Positions 23,900-36,741 are shown, numbered from the stretch's first letter. The stretch is DNA of 64,000 nt from Alisma plantago-aquatica (GCA_963693085.1 OY856409.1:518096303-518160302), one strand, 5' to 3'. The notes: generated from the letters alone by a model not told the origin. Translations and numbers: made by a program.

Positions 23900-25930
23900 T
23901 GTTATAACCTGCCACACTAAATGAGATATAATATACATGATATACAAAACTCCTCGCCAGGACCATAGAGTACATATATAATTCTAGAACTCTATACTAA
24001 CCACACCAACCTCCTGCAACTATTGATCTTTAAACTGTGCCCCCCCATCACTCTACGTCTGACACTACTGCCAATCATCTAAAAATATATATGGTGACCC
24101 ATGAGGTGAGACTCATGACCCCACGAGAGACATAACTCCAGAAACATCTATTGCTTACCAGGGTTATGTAACTATACTGAGCAGTTAAAGTAGATAGTAT
24201 GACATATTTGTAAGACTATATAACCTGCATCAAGATCAGGAACAACTATATTCATAAGTACAATTGATTTATCTTTCCTCTTTATAAATCATCCACAAAT
24301 TGAAAGAAATAAGGCAAGGATCATCATCTTGTATGATTTGCCAAGTAACCCCAATAGTTATGCGACACGACTGAATTTCATATTTCATTAAGCCATGTGT
24401 AGTTTGAGGCGTACCAGTCTAGCTACTAGATGATAACAACAAAGTCAACATCATCTCCATATAAGATCTAAGATGATCACATTCCTAAATATCTCTTTCC
24501 CTTTGTTAGTACGAGTAACAACCATAGTGGCACATTTGCCCAACTACAAAAACAACCTAGTCCATCCTGGGTACATATGACACGATGCTAGAAACTAGGG
24601 TATCAGCTCTCAAATCACAGTTATGACTGCAATCACTCTCAATCACTTCCACATTCAAGACACGACTGACCACTCTCCAAACCTTGGGATCAAGATGATA
24701 AGGATATACCCTCCATACACTCCCATATACTCAATAGTATATGAATCCAAGATCCTTTTAGATTGCTTATTTTACTATCTAGCAAGTTCTAACACTAGAA
24801 TAGTTTTACCGGTTGAAGGCACTACATGATTAAGGTTACGTTTGATTACTTAGGTCAATTTAAACATCTTTTACTGCATCAATAAAGTTACATATAAGTT
24901 CCTAAATAATCTTTGTAAACTAAATTGTAATTTTGCAATTCAAAAGATATTAAGAACATATCAAACATGTTTCTTGTTACGTCGTCATGGTATACTTATT
25001 CATCATTATCCATAAAGAGGACAAACCTCCAACTAGGACAGAAAATAGCCCAAAATGCCATTCTTACAAAATCAACAGTAACTTCCTATAGGAACATCAT
25101 TATCCTCCAAATATATAGTCTATCAATTTATAGAAAAGATATCACCCAAAATTCCAACATAAATGTCCATCAGACATAAAAGTTATGACATTTCTAAGAA
25201 TAGGACATTTATATGTTCTGATCCTAACCTAGATGAGCTATATGTGTTCATCCAATTGTCATATCAACAACATAAAAGTATATAAAAGCATTATCATCAC
25301 AATAAGTTAACCACTATTCAACAATATCTAATGTGTGAATTGGATTTCTAAGCATTGGGTACCAAAACCTCACCTATATGACATTTATAGGAGTCAATGC
25401 ACCTATATTTGGAATTTTATACCTTGCATGTTCAAACAAAAACTCTTTCTATAGAAGAAAAGCGTTCATAAGGTCTAAGTAAGGCTTAATAACTCATTTT
25501 ATCATCATTTTGATGTCAATCAATACACAAATGACCATGCTTTCTCATATTATAGGTTTTTAGAACAATATTTTCATAAGACAGATTATGGGTAGGCAAG
25601 AAATATACTAAAAGTTATATCACTCACCTGGAAGAGAGAAAAACCTAAATCCAAAATGGAAAACTTCTAAATTAGTAATAATGTGTCAAAATACAAAAAA
25701 ACCATACAACAGTAGAGGAGATCTTAGGGAGTCTTTTTTTTCCTTATTTATATTTTGCTACTGTTTCACTTTTATCAGTCCATCACACAATAATAGCAAA
25801 AACAATACAATAATTACTTATGTTCTCTTCTTGTTTTAATAAGAAAATTCTTTAGGGGTTCAACCTCGGTCTACTATATAAATGTATTGGGTAATGTACC
25901 AACCCGAACAATTTATTATTTATTTGTTGA
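23900..25930 (-). mobile_element. 5' LTR of host element G1, right end unresolved
   Basis: The inner end is TGTTATAACC at 23900, next to the primer-binding site. The LTR shares patches with the LTR that starts at 62752: CCCATGAGGTGAGAC against CCCATGGGGTGAGAT, and GTTAGTACGAG in both. They are members of one family. No terminal TG/CA pair with a target duplication could be fixed on the right; GTGACA at about 25938 is a weak candidate. No coding sequence was seen. Confidence 0.6.
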
Positions 25931-26284
25931 ATTGTGACAAATAGATGTTTGGCTGTTTTCTATTGTTTTATATCCATATATATGTTTTTAGATTTAGAAG
26001 TGAGGACAAAAACCATATATTTGTTGTAGATACATCCCTATTTAGCTAAGATAACCCAATTTGAACGACACAAAAGGCACATAAAATCAAAGGTATAAAT
26101 AATAATAAGAAAATCAAACGATAACTCAATACAACTATAAAAGTTAAATAAGAAGATACATACAAATATATATTATAAGTGTAAATATATATAAAACATA
26201 ATGAATATTAGAAAAACATATTACATATGACACAATATATGTAAAAACAAAATGGAAAATAACATTTGTTATATAGAGAAATAA

Positions 26285-26335
26285 AATACATGTCTAAATT
26301 TATGTCATATAATTTTATGTATTTTCTGTTGATTG

Positions 26336-26414
<79 letters not shown>

Positions 26415-26461
26415 CATGTCTAAATTTATGTCATATAATTTTATGTATTTTCTGTTGATTG

Positions 26462-26508
<47 letters not shown>
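26285..26508. repeat. Two (TA)n microsatellites separated by a duplicated 54-bp block
   Basis: The block beginning AATACATGTCTAAATTTATG occurs at about 26285-26338 and again at 26410-26463. Each copy is followed by a long TA run. The predicted ORFs here are repeating Tyr-Ile translations of the microsatellite and are not genes. Confidence 0.95.
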
Positions 26509-26511
<3 letters not shown>

Positions 26512-26910
26512 AAAAGATCCAGTGAGAAACATATCTGGTGAGAGCATGAGAGACATTTGAATAACTCTCCACATAGATCCATTTTTCATAATCCAACTGT
26601 ACAGATTACAAGTATACCTTAATATCTACCTTCCTATAAAATTTTATCACCATCCAAGTTGTAGATCATTCACAATAACCAAATATTTTTCGATGCTCTA
26701 TATTGAATTTTAGGCTGACCATTGGATGTAAAAAGTGTATATTGTACATATGGACATGTAAACAATGTCTGAATGCAATGATTTTTGTGAGAAGGTAAAT
26801 GAAATGATGCTTTTTCCATCAATACGGTTGGATTTTAAAAAATAGTTACTAATTTGTAGTTATTCAAATGCCTCTCATGCTCTCACCGTATGATGTTTCT
26901 CACTGGATCG

Positions 26911-26916
<6 letters not shown>
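26509..26916. mobile_element. 408-bp TIR element (MITE) inserted in TA microsatellite
   Basis: The left end GGGAAAAGATCCAGTGAGAA and the right end (reverse complement GGGTAGCGATCCAGTGAGAA) form inverted repeats of roughly 58 bp that continue through GGTGAGAGCATGAGAG. (TA)n lies directly outside both ends, so the insertion was into TA repeat and the true duplication cannot be measured. No coding capacity. It resembles microsatellite-targeting plant MITEs in behaviour; I do not assign a superfamily. Confidence 0.85.
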
Positions 26917-26969
<53 letters not shown>

Positions 26970-26987
26970 GTGTGTGTGTGTGTGTTC
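26917..26987. repeat. (TA)n followed by (GT)n microsatellite
   Basis: TA dinucleotides continue to about 26967 and then change to a short GT run. They are the right flank of the TIR element's microsatellite target. Confidence 0.95.
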
Positions 26988-27216
26988 TTTTTATTTTAAC
27001 ATGTAGCGTGTCTTGGTTTTTCTACAATTGTATTTAATATCCGTATACATCCATGTATTATTTTAATATTCGTGTTGGAAATTATTGGATTTGTATCTTA
27101 TTGTTTCACATGATTATTTGTCTATTTTCTCCACTCCACATCGTGTTGTTTTAAGTATTTATGTACATTTTATTTCATTGTACATAAATTTATCATCGTG
27201 TTTTCCATATTTTTTT

Positions 27217-28600
27217 GAGTTTTTTCCCAAAACCCCCCTCACTTATCTGAAAATTCCTAAAACCCCCCTCTAGTTTCAAAAATCCTAATAACCCCCTACT
27301 ATCCATTGCAGCCTTTGCGGCAACAACTTAGTTCTTTTTTCTTGTTCCAATTTCTAGTCAAATCTATATTGGATTCTGCTGTTTGCTTGATGTAATTTTT
27401 TGTTTCCTTCCTTTTGTTTTTCCTCCCACTCTATCACTATGGAAAAAATATAGAGTCTGAGTATATTCCATTTTTAAGATAGAAAATAATGGTTGTATTT
27501 CTAAACTCAGATCAGTAACAGATTTTGGTCAGAATTTTGGTAAATGCACATAGGATTGTACAACAATATAAACACGGACCAGGCCGGTATGGACTGAATC
27601 AGACTGAGATTCAGTTAACAAAAATTCATAGACCAAGATGGACGGAATAAAGTCGGTCTGGAGATCAGACCAGACAGGAAATATCAGTGACCGGATCAGG
27701 ACCGGACCCACACCTAGATCAAACTGTGACCGGAGCTTGTACCAATATTCATACAATCCTAATTATAAAATAGAAAAAATATATAATATAAAGGAACTGA
27801 TGAAAATTTTTGATGAGTCATTTGTAACACAAATCAAGTTACTTAGTTAAATTTTACATACCGTGAGAGTAACTTTGATGTTATATGACTGTTGAGAACA
27901 TTAATAATATAATACTTACACATATTAACACATTAAATACTAATACTTACAATTATTATAAAGTTGAATTACACAGTTAATATGTAAGGAGTGTATTTTC
28001 CGCAAACATAGTCTACAATTCAGCAATCATAGTTCATTTTGTTGTTTATCACCTCAATTTATTGTAATATTAAAATTTGTTTAGTGGGTACTTCTTACCA
28101 GTATAAGTGAGTTGCCGATGCTATCAATATTTATAGATATAATGATCGATCATGATATTTATATACTTATTAGTCAATTCCAGAATCGTTAATAATACTT
28201 ACAACCCTTCATAAATAGTAGATCTAATTAATATATATAATATTTTTTATACTCTCTGGTTTAACTGGTACAGATCGATTTCTACCGATTTTAGATCAGA
28301 TTGAATTTAAAAATTAGAAGACGTGGACCAGAGCAGTAGTCAAGTCGGTCCAAGATTGGACCGAACTGAAAAATTGGTCTGATCTAGTCCACCGGTGCAT
28401 TTGGCTAGATTAAACTGAAGAAGAAAAACTGCTAACACATGCTTTATGTTTGTACAAGTATTGGTCTAGATTGGTGGACTAGATCAGACCAATTTTTTTA
28501 GTCTGGTCCAATCTTGGTCCACATCTTCTAATTTTTAAATTCAATCCCATCTAAAATCGATAGAAATCAGTCGGTACCAATTAAACCAAAGAGTATAAAA

Positions 28601-28631
<31 letters not shown>

Positions 28632-29647
28632 AATTAGATCTACTATTTATGAAGGGTTGTTGGTATTATTAACGATTCTAAAATTGACCAATAAGTATAT
28701 AAATATGATGATCAGACATTATATCAATAAATATTGATAGCATCGACAACTCACTTACACAGGTAAGAAGTACCCACTAAACAAATTTTAATATTGCAAT
28801 AAATTGAGGTGATAAACAACAAAATGAACTATGAATGTTGAATTTTAAACTATGTTTGCGGAAAATACACTCCTTACATATTAACTGTGTAATTCCACTT
28901 TATAATAATTGTAAGTATTAGTAGTTAATGTGTTAATATGTGTAAGTATTATATTATTAATGTTCTCAACAGTCATATAACAACAAAGTTACTCTCACGG
29001 TATGTAAGATTTAACTGAGTAACTTGATTTGTGTTACAAATGACTCATCAAAACTTTTCATCAGTTCTTTTATATTATATACTTATTTTTCTATTTTATA
29101 ATTAAGATTGTATGAATATTGGTACACGCTCTGGTCGCGGTTTGATCTAGGTGTGGGTCTGGTCCTGATCCAGTCATTGATATTTCCTGTCTTGTCTGAT
29201 CTCCAGACCGACTTTATTCTGTCTGTCTTGTCTATGAATTTTTGTTATCCGAATCTCGGTCTGGTTTGGTCCAAACCGGCCCGGTCCATGTTTAGATTGT
29301 TGTATAATCCTACGTGCATTTACTAAAATTTTGACCAAAATTAGTTACTGATCCGAATTTAGAAATGCATCAATTATTTTCTATCTTAAAAATAGAATAT
29401 ACTCAGACTCTATATTTTTTCCATAGTGATAGAGTGGGAGAGAAAAATAAAAGGAAGGAAATAAAAAATTACACCAAACAAATATCAGAATCCAATATAG
29501 ATTTGATTGAAAATAGGAACAAGAAAAAAGAACTAAGCCGTTGTCGCAAAGGCTGCAATGGGTAGTAGGGGGTTTGTTAGGATTTGTGGAACTAGAGGGG
29601 GTTTTAGGAATTTTCGGATAAGTGAGGGGGGTTTTAGGAAAAAACTC
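27217..29647. mobile_element. 2.43-kb foldback Mutator-like element with 9-bp target duplication
   Basis: The termini GAGTTTTTTCCC (27217) and its inverted counterpart (ending 29647) are flanked by identical TATTTTTTT (27208-27216 and 29648-29656). Nearly the whole element is one inverted repeat: arms of about 1.18 kb (27217-28393 and 28464-29647) around a loop of about 70 bp. There is a C-rich (plus) or G-rich (minus) terminal patch, an internal zone of degenerate GGTCTGGACC-like motifs, and an AT-rich zone with a TA expansion only in the right arm (about 28605-28632). The short ORFs are mirror images in the two arms and are not genes. A 9-bp duplication with long TIRs is the Mutator pattern; no transposase is present. 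Confidence 0.88.
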
Positions 29648-29656
29648 TATTTTTTT

Positions 29657-31384
29657 GTCATTATTTATGTTGTATTTTGTCATTCGTAAATTATATTTTT
29701 TCATTTAAGGACATTCGATCACACATTCTTTATTTATTTTTCTCTATATCTTGGTTAGTTATCTCCTCTCTTTCCCCACCACTTTCTTCATATGTCCACT
29801 CTTTCTGCCTCTTGTTTGACACGGGATTGAACTGAAATAAAAAATGGATATGAAGTTTTATATGTTTTTTAAATATGCAGTAACTTGACTGCGGTGTGGC
29901 GACTCTGGATATTCATATATCACCGGTGAAAAATTGGGTCGAAATTACACAACAAGGTTCATTAGTGTAGTCTAACGGGAACTAAAATTTCTGTTCATAT
30001 ATTGATGTTATGCACTATTCTTATCATGTCCAAATTAAAAACAAATCTAAATTGAAAATAAACTGTGTTTCCCAAGAACAATTTATATCAACTCAGACTA
30101 TATATGTCTCGTTAACCGGACTGCCTAAAATCATATTGATATGTTCTCAAACGGGCACGAAGTCCTCCTAGAATTCGTCGTCTTCTTTGGTTTTTAAATA
30201 CTTCGTCCTATCCAAACCCACATACCTGGCCGTAACACGACTCCAATCTCCTGAAGCAGTCGGTATTGATTCGTGCAAGGCCGACCGTTGGATCGCGTGA
30301 GTTAGCGGCTTCGTGAGAAAAAGACTTAACGAGTAGTTGTTTTCTCCGCATGTGCGAGGACGATGGAACGTCGTCATCGCCAGGCGTCCCCGTCCGGCGT
30401 GGGCGTCATCTACCTGGGGCCGGGGAACTGGGCGAGGGACGCGCGAGGTGACGACTGACGGACGAGGACCAAAACTGCACAATAACGTCGACGTCAAGTT
30501 CATCACCAACACGTACGACACTTATGTGACGCTGCGACAGACGACGATCCCCACCCGGCCAACCCCACATGCCCGTCAATCCAGCACCACTACATCGACA
30601 GGCCCCTCGAACCCATGTTTATCCACGGCATAGGCGCCACGCAGATGAAGTCCCTACCCTCATCATCTTCGCCGACGGCTGCTAGCTAGTAGCACCACCA
30701 GACACCACTACATCGACCGGAGCCCATCGCATATCGCAACCCTCTTTCTCCGTTCCGAGTTGCTGCTGACGCCAGCCAGCGACAGTGCCGGCGCGCGACA
30801 GTGCCGGAAGCGGCCACGCAACTGTGACTTCACGGGATCCGCAACTTACGTCGGAAATAGCTTCCTTACAAACAAATCCATTGCCCTTTTCCATGCCGTC
30901 CCTAAAGTCCACACCACCATTTCCTGCTTGCTTCCGATCTTCCCCATGCAAACACACGTCGGCTTGTCGTCATCGTCGGCTGTTCCAGTTGAGAAAAAAG
31001 GCTGAAAGAGTTGGATTTTATATGCAGGGAAAAAGTGGGATACGTCGGAAGAAAGCTGTATCCGTTTGGTTCTCCAATGCGCGTTCGTACGAACGCGGGT
31101 ATCGTTCATTCAGCCATGCACGTAGAACAGGAAACACCTTTTCTTTTGCCCAGGGTAGTCGAAGCTTCGAAGCGAAAATACAGCGGAGGGAGAATAGGTC
31201 GTCTCTCCTTGTTGTCATCCATGCGGAATGATTAATTGTAGGCAGGAGGAAATAATACTTTACGTCCGGGTTCACATCTTTGTGTCTGGGATAATGTACC
31301 GAGCACATCTTAGTTGTATATTTTGCCATGGGCTCTACATGTCAAAGGGATCACATGTTGTAGGTAAGAGGTGGGCATAGAAGA
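29657..31384. other. Intergenic stretch, AT-rich then GC-rich (about 30,160-31,240), no assignable gene
   Basis: From 29657 to 30160 I see only AT-rich DNA. From 30160 to 31240 GC content rises sharply, with short overlapping frames (30168-30521 minus, 30337-30633 plus, 30785-31231 plus). None has a start, length or motif I recognise. Possible explanations are a promoter or first exon of a host gene, a decayed gene fragment, or an old LTR. Short phrases such as GVGVIYLGPGNWARD near 30400 look protein-like but stop after about 35 codons. Confidence 0.4.
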
Positions 31385-31392
31385 TGGGTACA

Positions 31393-32020
31393 TTTTTTTT
31401 TAGAAGCTATGAAGCTATTTTATTCATCGTGTCTTCCTCGTGCAAGTCGATTTGAAAAACTATTACAGCTCATACTACTAGAATCATGATTAAATCTGGT
31501 AATACTACTACCATTATAAGACTCTAGTTGGATGATCCCCGCCACACTAGGAGGAGGGATAACATAGTGGTACAAATGACATTTGGTTTTGAAGACTCTA
31601 GTTGGATGATCCCCGCCACACTAGGAGGAGGGATAACATAGTGGTACAAATGACATTTGGTTTTGAGGTGTTATTTTTCCAGAGTGTCAGCTGCTTGGTT
31701 AATTTCAAAGTGACCATATTGTATCCTTCATTCACTTCTCATCAACTTTCTGATCTTCAGTGTCCAAGTGGCAAGTTTCGGGTTACTGTCACTGTCGTCT
31801 TCAATACTCACTATGGCGTTCTTACAATCGGATTCAAAGCATGCTTTCTCTATTTGGTATTCGTCTGCATACTTCATTACTACCAGCCAGCTCTACTTCT
31901 AGCACATTGGATACGTTCACTAATCTTCCGCTTCCACATATCCATTTTCCCTCACAGTCTCTCCCTATGTAAACCGATGCCGCTATGTTCTTTTCCGTTG
32001 CCGCATCCGTGTTGAATTTT
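31393..32020 (-). pseudogene. LINE ORF2 C-terminal part: RNase H domain, second part, and 3' tail
   Basis: Minus reading from 32020 continues the RNase H begun at 49443 on the other side of the insertion: NTDAATEKNIAASVYIG, then CEGKWICGSGRL, then EVELAG, then FESDCKNAIVSIEDD (second acidic box), then IQYGHFEINQAADTLEK. This is the plant LINE RNase H pattern, including the terminal H..N.AAD block. A 74-bp tandem duplication lies downstream, then a 3' UTR and the poly-A tail. Confidence 0.82.
31520..31667. repeat. 74-bp tandem duplication in the LINE 3' end
   Basis: GACTCTAGTTGGATGATCCC at 31520 recurs at 31594, and the two units are almost identical. The duplication is recent compared with the decay of the LINE and falls at the end of the RNase H reading frame. 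Confidence 0.95.
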
Positions 32021-32363
32021 GGCTAAAAAATCAAAATGGCATGTTTGGGCATTTTAACTACCAAAATGACACGATTCATAACTTAATTTCCAAAATGGCA
32101 CGTTTCTGAGACAATATGTCTCCAAAGAGGACGCATTACTTCTGGTGGGTCAATACGTCCCTTTCAAAAATGTATTGCTACTTTAAAAAAGTAATGCGTC
32201 CCCAATAGGAACACATTGTTTCTAGCAGAGCAATGCGTCCCAAGTAAGGACATATTACTTTTTTTTTTACTTTTTTTAATTATAATACCATATACATATA
32301 TATATATATATGTTAAATTGCTAAATGAACATAATCAACATTAACTTACATATAATTAGCTAT
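32021..32363. repeat. Left TIR of the Mutator-like composite (truncated by copia)
   Basis: About 343 bp is preserved, ending at the copia 5' LTR. Its inner 215 bp (about 32150-32365) is repeated at 46931-47163 beyond the copia 3' LTR. The inverted partner is the right TIR ending at 49433. Confidence 0.88.
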
Positions 32364-32368
32364 ATAAT

Positions 32369-35300
32369 TGTTAGATAAATGTTACTGTAGCAGTATGATT
32401 ACTGTAGTAGTCATTTACTGTAGCAACATTTATTTAGCATGGGTTAAGCCCAATGTAGTGCAACAAGTACATGTGAGAATATAGTGTTGTCTCTAGTGCA
32501 AATGGCAAAAAAGTTTTATCACATATTGCTCACTCCTAGAACTTTTGTGGTCCTCATATGTAGGATCTGTAACATACTCGATTCTAGACACATAGGCTAA
32601 TTTTCCATTCTTCTAGGCCCCTAATTGATTAGATGGATATCCAAAATCCCTTGTCCCTTTTCTTTACTTGGCTACCTTTCGATGTCTATATTTCATTGTA
32701 ATAGCATAGACCAAACCATATTAGGATCTGATAACCCTAACTGACTCTTTCGAATCACATGAACATGAAATCTTTGAATGAGATAACCCCAATACTGAAG
32801 GATGAGAATTGGTGGATACTAATATTAAACTATAGCCTCAGCCATTATTTAACATCCTGGTATAACCGTGGAATATTAGAGTGAGGAATGTGGAAGGTTT
32901 CACCATAATTGATCATTAGGCTATGATCATTACATTTAGTGAATGATTTATGAACTACGGATAAATAATAGCTAAGGTAACCTCAAAACCCAAATCTAAG
33001 CCCAAAATCGGGTTCCTCATAGCTTAATTAGTCAACTCTCAAAATTTGGGATCTTTTGGACATCAAATGCACCCCCAATTAGACCCTAATAGATTATGTA
33101 TGCTTTTACCCTAAAGTTTGGTCGATTAATTGATTTTGTTTTGGTCACTGCCAGACCAAGGTGTTGGGCCGGGTTTATTTCTGGTTTTATTTTGCTCGTA
33201 CGAGCGGGACGGGTCGGGACCTAGTCGTCCCTAACCCCCGACTATAGCGCGCAGCTCAAGCTTTGGCCAGCGATGTAGTCCATCGTCGATATCTCCTCCT
33301 ATATTAAACCAAATCAATCTATTCCTTCACCAACGATTTCCCCATTCTCCGCCCTTCCCAATGATCCCTAGTGCGGGCCTCGGGGTCGAGCATTGACAAA
33401 ACCCCTCTTCCAGACCACTTGCAGTCGCCGCTGCTCCTCCCCCAGTTCATCCACTTCTCGCTACGGAGCCACCACTCCTTCTCCTTTTCTCCAGAATCAG
33501 TCCACGACGCCTCCTCCTCGGTTTTATCCGATCAATTGCTCATGTGGGCACCTTGAAGCTGCTACTGACATTGGTCTCTTTCTCCGGTGAGGACGGCAGA
33601 TAGCTGCTAGGATCATGCGCCTCAGTTCAATTACTCGCGAGGTAACCATCTAGGACTCTCCTCCTTTCTTTCCATGTACTCAGTTGATCGTGTGGTGATC
33701 CTGTCTGTCCGGTCGACAAAACACCCTGCTCAACTCTGTTTTGGACCACCGTCGGAAGGGGTCTCGATGACCCATGACCTGAGCCCCACTGATCGTCGCT
33801 TTCACTGATTTTTGTCTGACCATCATCTACACTGCCCCTTCCTTGCTCTCCCCCTCCCCACCAAACCCCGATCTCCTCTCCCTCTCGCCCCTCCTCCCCG
33901 ATGTCGTGACCTCCGCGTTTCTTTCTCCGAAGCCTGCATCGCACGACTGTGGCGGGCGGCGTACAGGTACGGGATCTCAAGAATCTCTCCCCTCTGCCGC
34001 TCCTTTATAGCTTGCTCCGCTGGGATTCAACTCTTCTTGTTGGCCGCTTACCCACTCTGTTTGTTTCGTATCAGGCCGTGATGGTTCTAGTAGTGCAGCT
34101 CCGTGGGGGCTTGTCGTTGTGACTTCACCTGAACGCAGGGGTTCTTTTTCTGGCGGTTGAGCTGGGGAAAGATTCATTCTCACACGCTATTGCCCCCTAG
34201 TGATTGAGATATGATGCCTAGATTGAAAGAGCAACAATTAATTGCCCCCTTTTACCTTTGCTTGTCTTCTCTTGTGCGTTCTTTTTTTTTGCGTCGACAA
34301 ACCCTCCAAATTCGGTTTCTGATGAGCTTCAGCGGCCATAGTGCATGAGTGGGAAGGGGATTCAATCCCTGGGTTGAAAACCCACTCTTACCGATTCTGT
34401 CAACTTTTGTTTGTGTTACCCACAAAGGGTATTTGGGACCTCTCGTGTTCTTTGACCTACCTTTGACCGCAGCTGCATTAGCCATGTAACACTGTAGTAC
34501 CAGTTTTACACTCACGTTTAATCATCACAATTCAGTCACAGGAACTTTTGTCATTCACAAGTTATTTTCTTTTTCTTTTTAGAAATGGATTTGACTTGTA
34601 GAATCCATAAGTAATTATTGGTTTATATAATGCATATAAATACATTTTTTGAAATCAAAAAAATACGACTGATTTATTCAGACAGGTTTTATGCCCAGAT
34701 TTGCAACCTAATATAGGATCTATTTCTAAGTAAGATATTTAATACGTTTTATATTAATCGAATGCACACATATTATGACTAGGTTGAGACAACCCTGACC
34801 TTGTGCTTAGGAGGTGTTACTGAATATCTAGGTTTGATCATAAGGTATGTACACTCTCTATTTTATTTTGGGCATTATTTGACTAAAACCTAATTTTTTT
34901 TAATGAGGCATCTCTTGTAATATTGTTTCTCTTGCAAATCTATTATTCTTGGACATTTATAATTCCTGATATGAATCTCTTTTACTACTGTGGTTATTAC
35001 TTGACAAGATTATGGGTCTTCATGCCCCTCCTGCCTTGTTGTCTTTTTGGTTTGATATTGACTAAAATGATAGTCTTTCCACTCTATTATATCATGTTGT
35101 GTGTTTGACTAGATTATCTAGAATAGTGGTACTTATGTACAACCATATTTATATAGGGCGTGCGTATTCCGCCCGGGGTGTGCGTTTCCACCCTTGTTTG
35201 TTTTTAGGCCATGATCCTATGGTGTTATGGCCCTGTTTTAGGTATATTTAGTATACATTGTTATGCATGCAATTATTTGTCATTTTAATGTGAATCTATG

Positions 35301-36741
35301 GTTGATTGATATGGCAAGACACTTTTTTATTATCATGCTTGTAATCTAAATTTAATATGCCTCATTTCTTTTGCTTCATTTCTTTTGTTACTTTCTCTTG
35401 AACATACCTAATTGCAAATAGCCCCCTCTTATTGTGGGAACATCTCTTTTTGTACTTTTAACCTTATATAATGCCCAGAATGTTTTATATATGTACATAC
35501 TCAGCCTTTTCTTACCTCTTTATTGTTTCCTATGTTCTGGGTGATGTTCCCTTCCACCCAGGTTTAGGTGCGTTACAGATCAAGGTTGTTCGAAGATCAT
35601 ATAAAGAGAATTGTACCTAAGGATAGCTTGGAATGGCTAGGTTACTCTCTGGTACTGGGCTTATTTGTAGTTAGTTCAAGTTTTCATAATAACACCTTTT
35701 ATGGTGATGAGAAATTGTATAATGATACCCATTGTAACTTTGTAATAGTTTTGTTCTGCTGCTTATTCTTTATCATGCTCTGTATTATGTACCATTTGCG
35801 AAATGAATGAAATTCCTCCTTTCCTTCTTACCTTTTTGGTATTTTTGGGATTGGATGGAATAATTCTTCAATTTGAGTGAAGAGTGGATTCCCTATTGGA
35901 TCTCACTCTTTACAGGATCACATGGGGCACTAGTGTTCAAGGGGTCCTAGGAGGGAGGTATGCTCACCTCCTTGGAGGGTGGGGTTACCACATCACAACG
36001 CACACACGAATGGACGCACACGCGCGCGCCACGCCACGCCTCGCCTGGCCTGGCCGGGCTCGGGCTTGTGGAGAATGTCTTCCGTCTTCTTTTTGCACTA
36101 GGATACAACTAAGTAATTAATTACTTGTGTAATTAATTGTTTCTTTCCTGTTTAAATTTCTTAATCCTAACTGGAAAGTGTTTCTCTTTGCGGTTTTTAT
36201 TCCATATTGTGTACAAGAGCAACCGAGTGTTTGCGTCGTACTGGGAATAGGATTAGGCACATGCGTGGCTATATATACGCCTCCAGTCATTAGGGTTAAA
36301 CACAACAAACATCTTTCTGTCGCCTTTTCACGTGTGTTTTGAGAGCCCGAATCCAGAGCGAGTGCCTCCGTTCTAAGACTCTTCGTGGAGTTGTTCTCTT
36401 ATGTGAAGTGCGGTGTTCTTCTTCCTATCACCGAGATGTGACTATCAGGCAGTGGTTCCTGCGGTTGCTGTGCTGCACTGGTCGCAGTGCAACGTCAAGT
36501 TCCAGGTTCGTGCCGGATCGAGACTGGGAGAACGGTGCCTATCAGCGAGGATTGCCGGACATTGATTTCTTTAAGTATCACATTCATTTTCTCAACGAAT
36601 GATCTAGTTTGCGAATCTAACTCCTGTTATTTTTGTTCTCCTGCTTTGTTTGATCTTTGTTTCTTATTTTGGATCTGCCTGAAATTGTTAATAACTTTGC
36701 ACCTGTCGCTGTTGCATGAACGACGTTAATAAATATTAACA
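32369..36741 (+). mobile_element. Copia 5' LTR, split by a solo gypsy LTR
   Basis: The first 199 bp (32369-32567) and last 822 bp (35920-36741) together align with the 3' LTR at 45981-46925. The 5' LTR is about 76 bp longer, mainly from extra sequence in the GC-rich stretch around 36030-36120. The CGACGTTAATAAATATTAAC end is identical in both. No canonical tRNA-Met primer-binding site follows at 36742. Confidence 0.9.
32568..35914 (+). mobile_element. Solo LTR (3347 bp) of a gypsy-type element with GGATC target duplication
   Basis: It starts TGTAACATACTCG, ends CACTCTTTACA, and is flanked by GGATC at 32563-32567 and 35915-35919. No internal domain or second LTR exists, so it is the product of LTR-LTR recombination. 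It has a GC-rich transcript-like zone at about 33180-34200 following a possible TATA (CTATATTAAACC near 33300), with short frames lacking any domain. AT-rich sequence follows. The plus orientation is inferred from this promoter-like layout. Confidence 0.88.

Noticed and set aside
25900..25945. Possible outer end of the G1 LTR at ..GTGACA
   Set aside because: A TATA-like box only about 60 bases inside would be too close to the LTR start, and no target duplication could be paired.
26208..26582. Open frames of 91-124 residues on both strands
   Set aside because: They are Tyr-Ile repeats translated from TA microsatellite; no codon signal.
33371..34183. Several frames of 60-117 residues in GC-rich DNA, gene-like at first sight
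   Set aside because: They fall wholly inside a solo LTR with GGATC flanks, overlap on both strands and show no domain.
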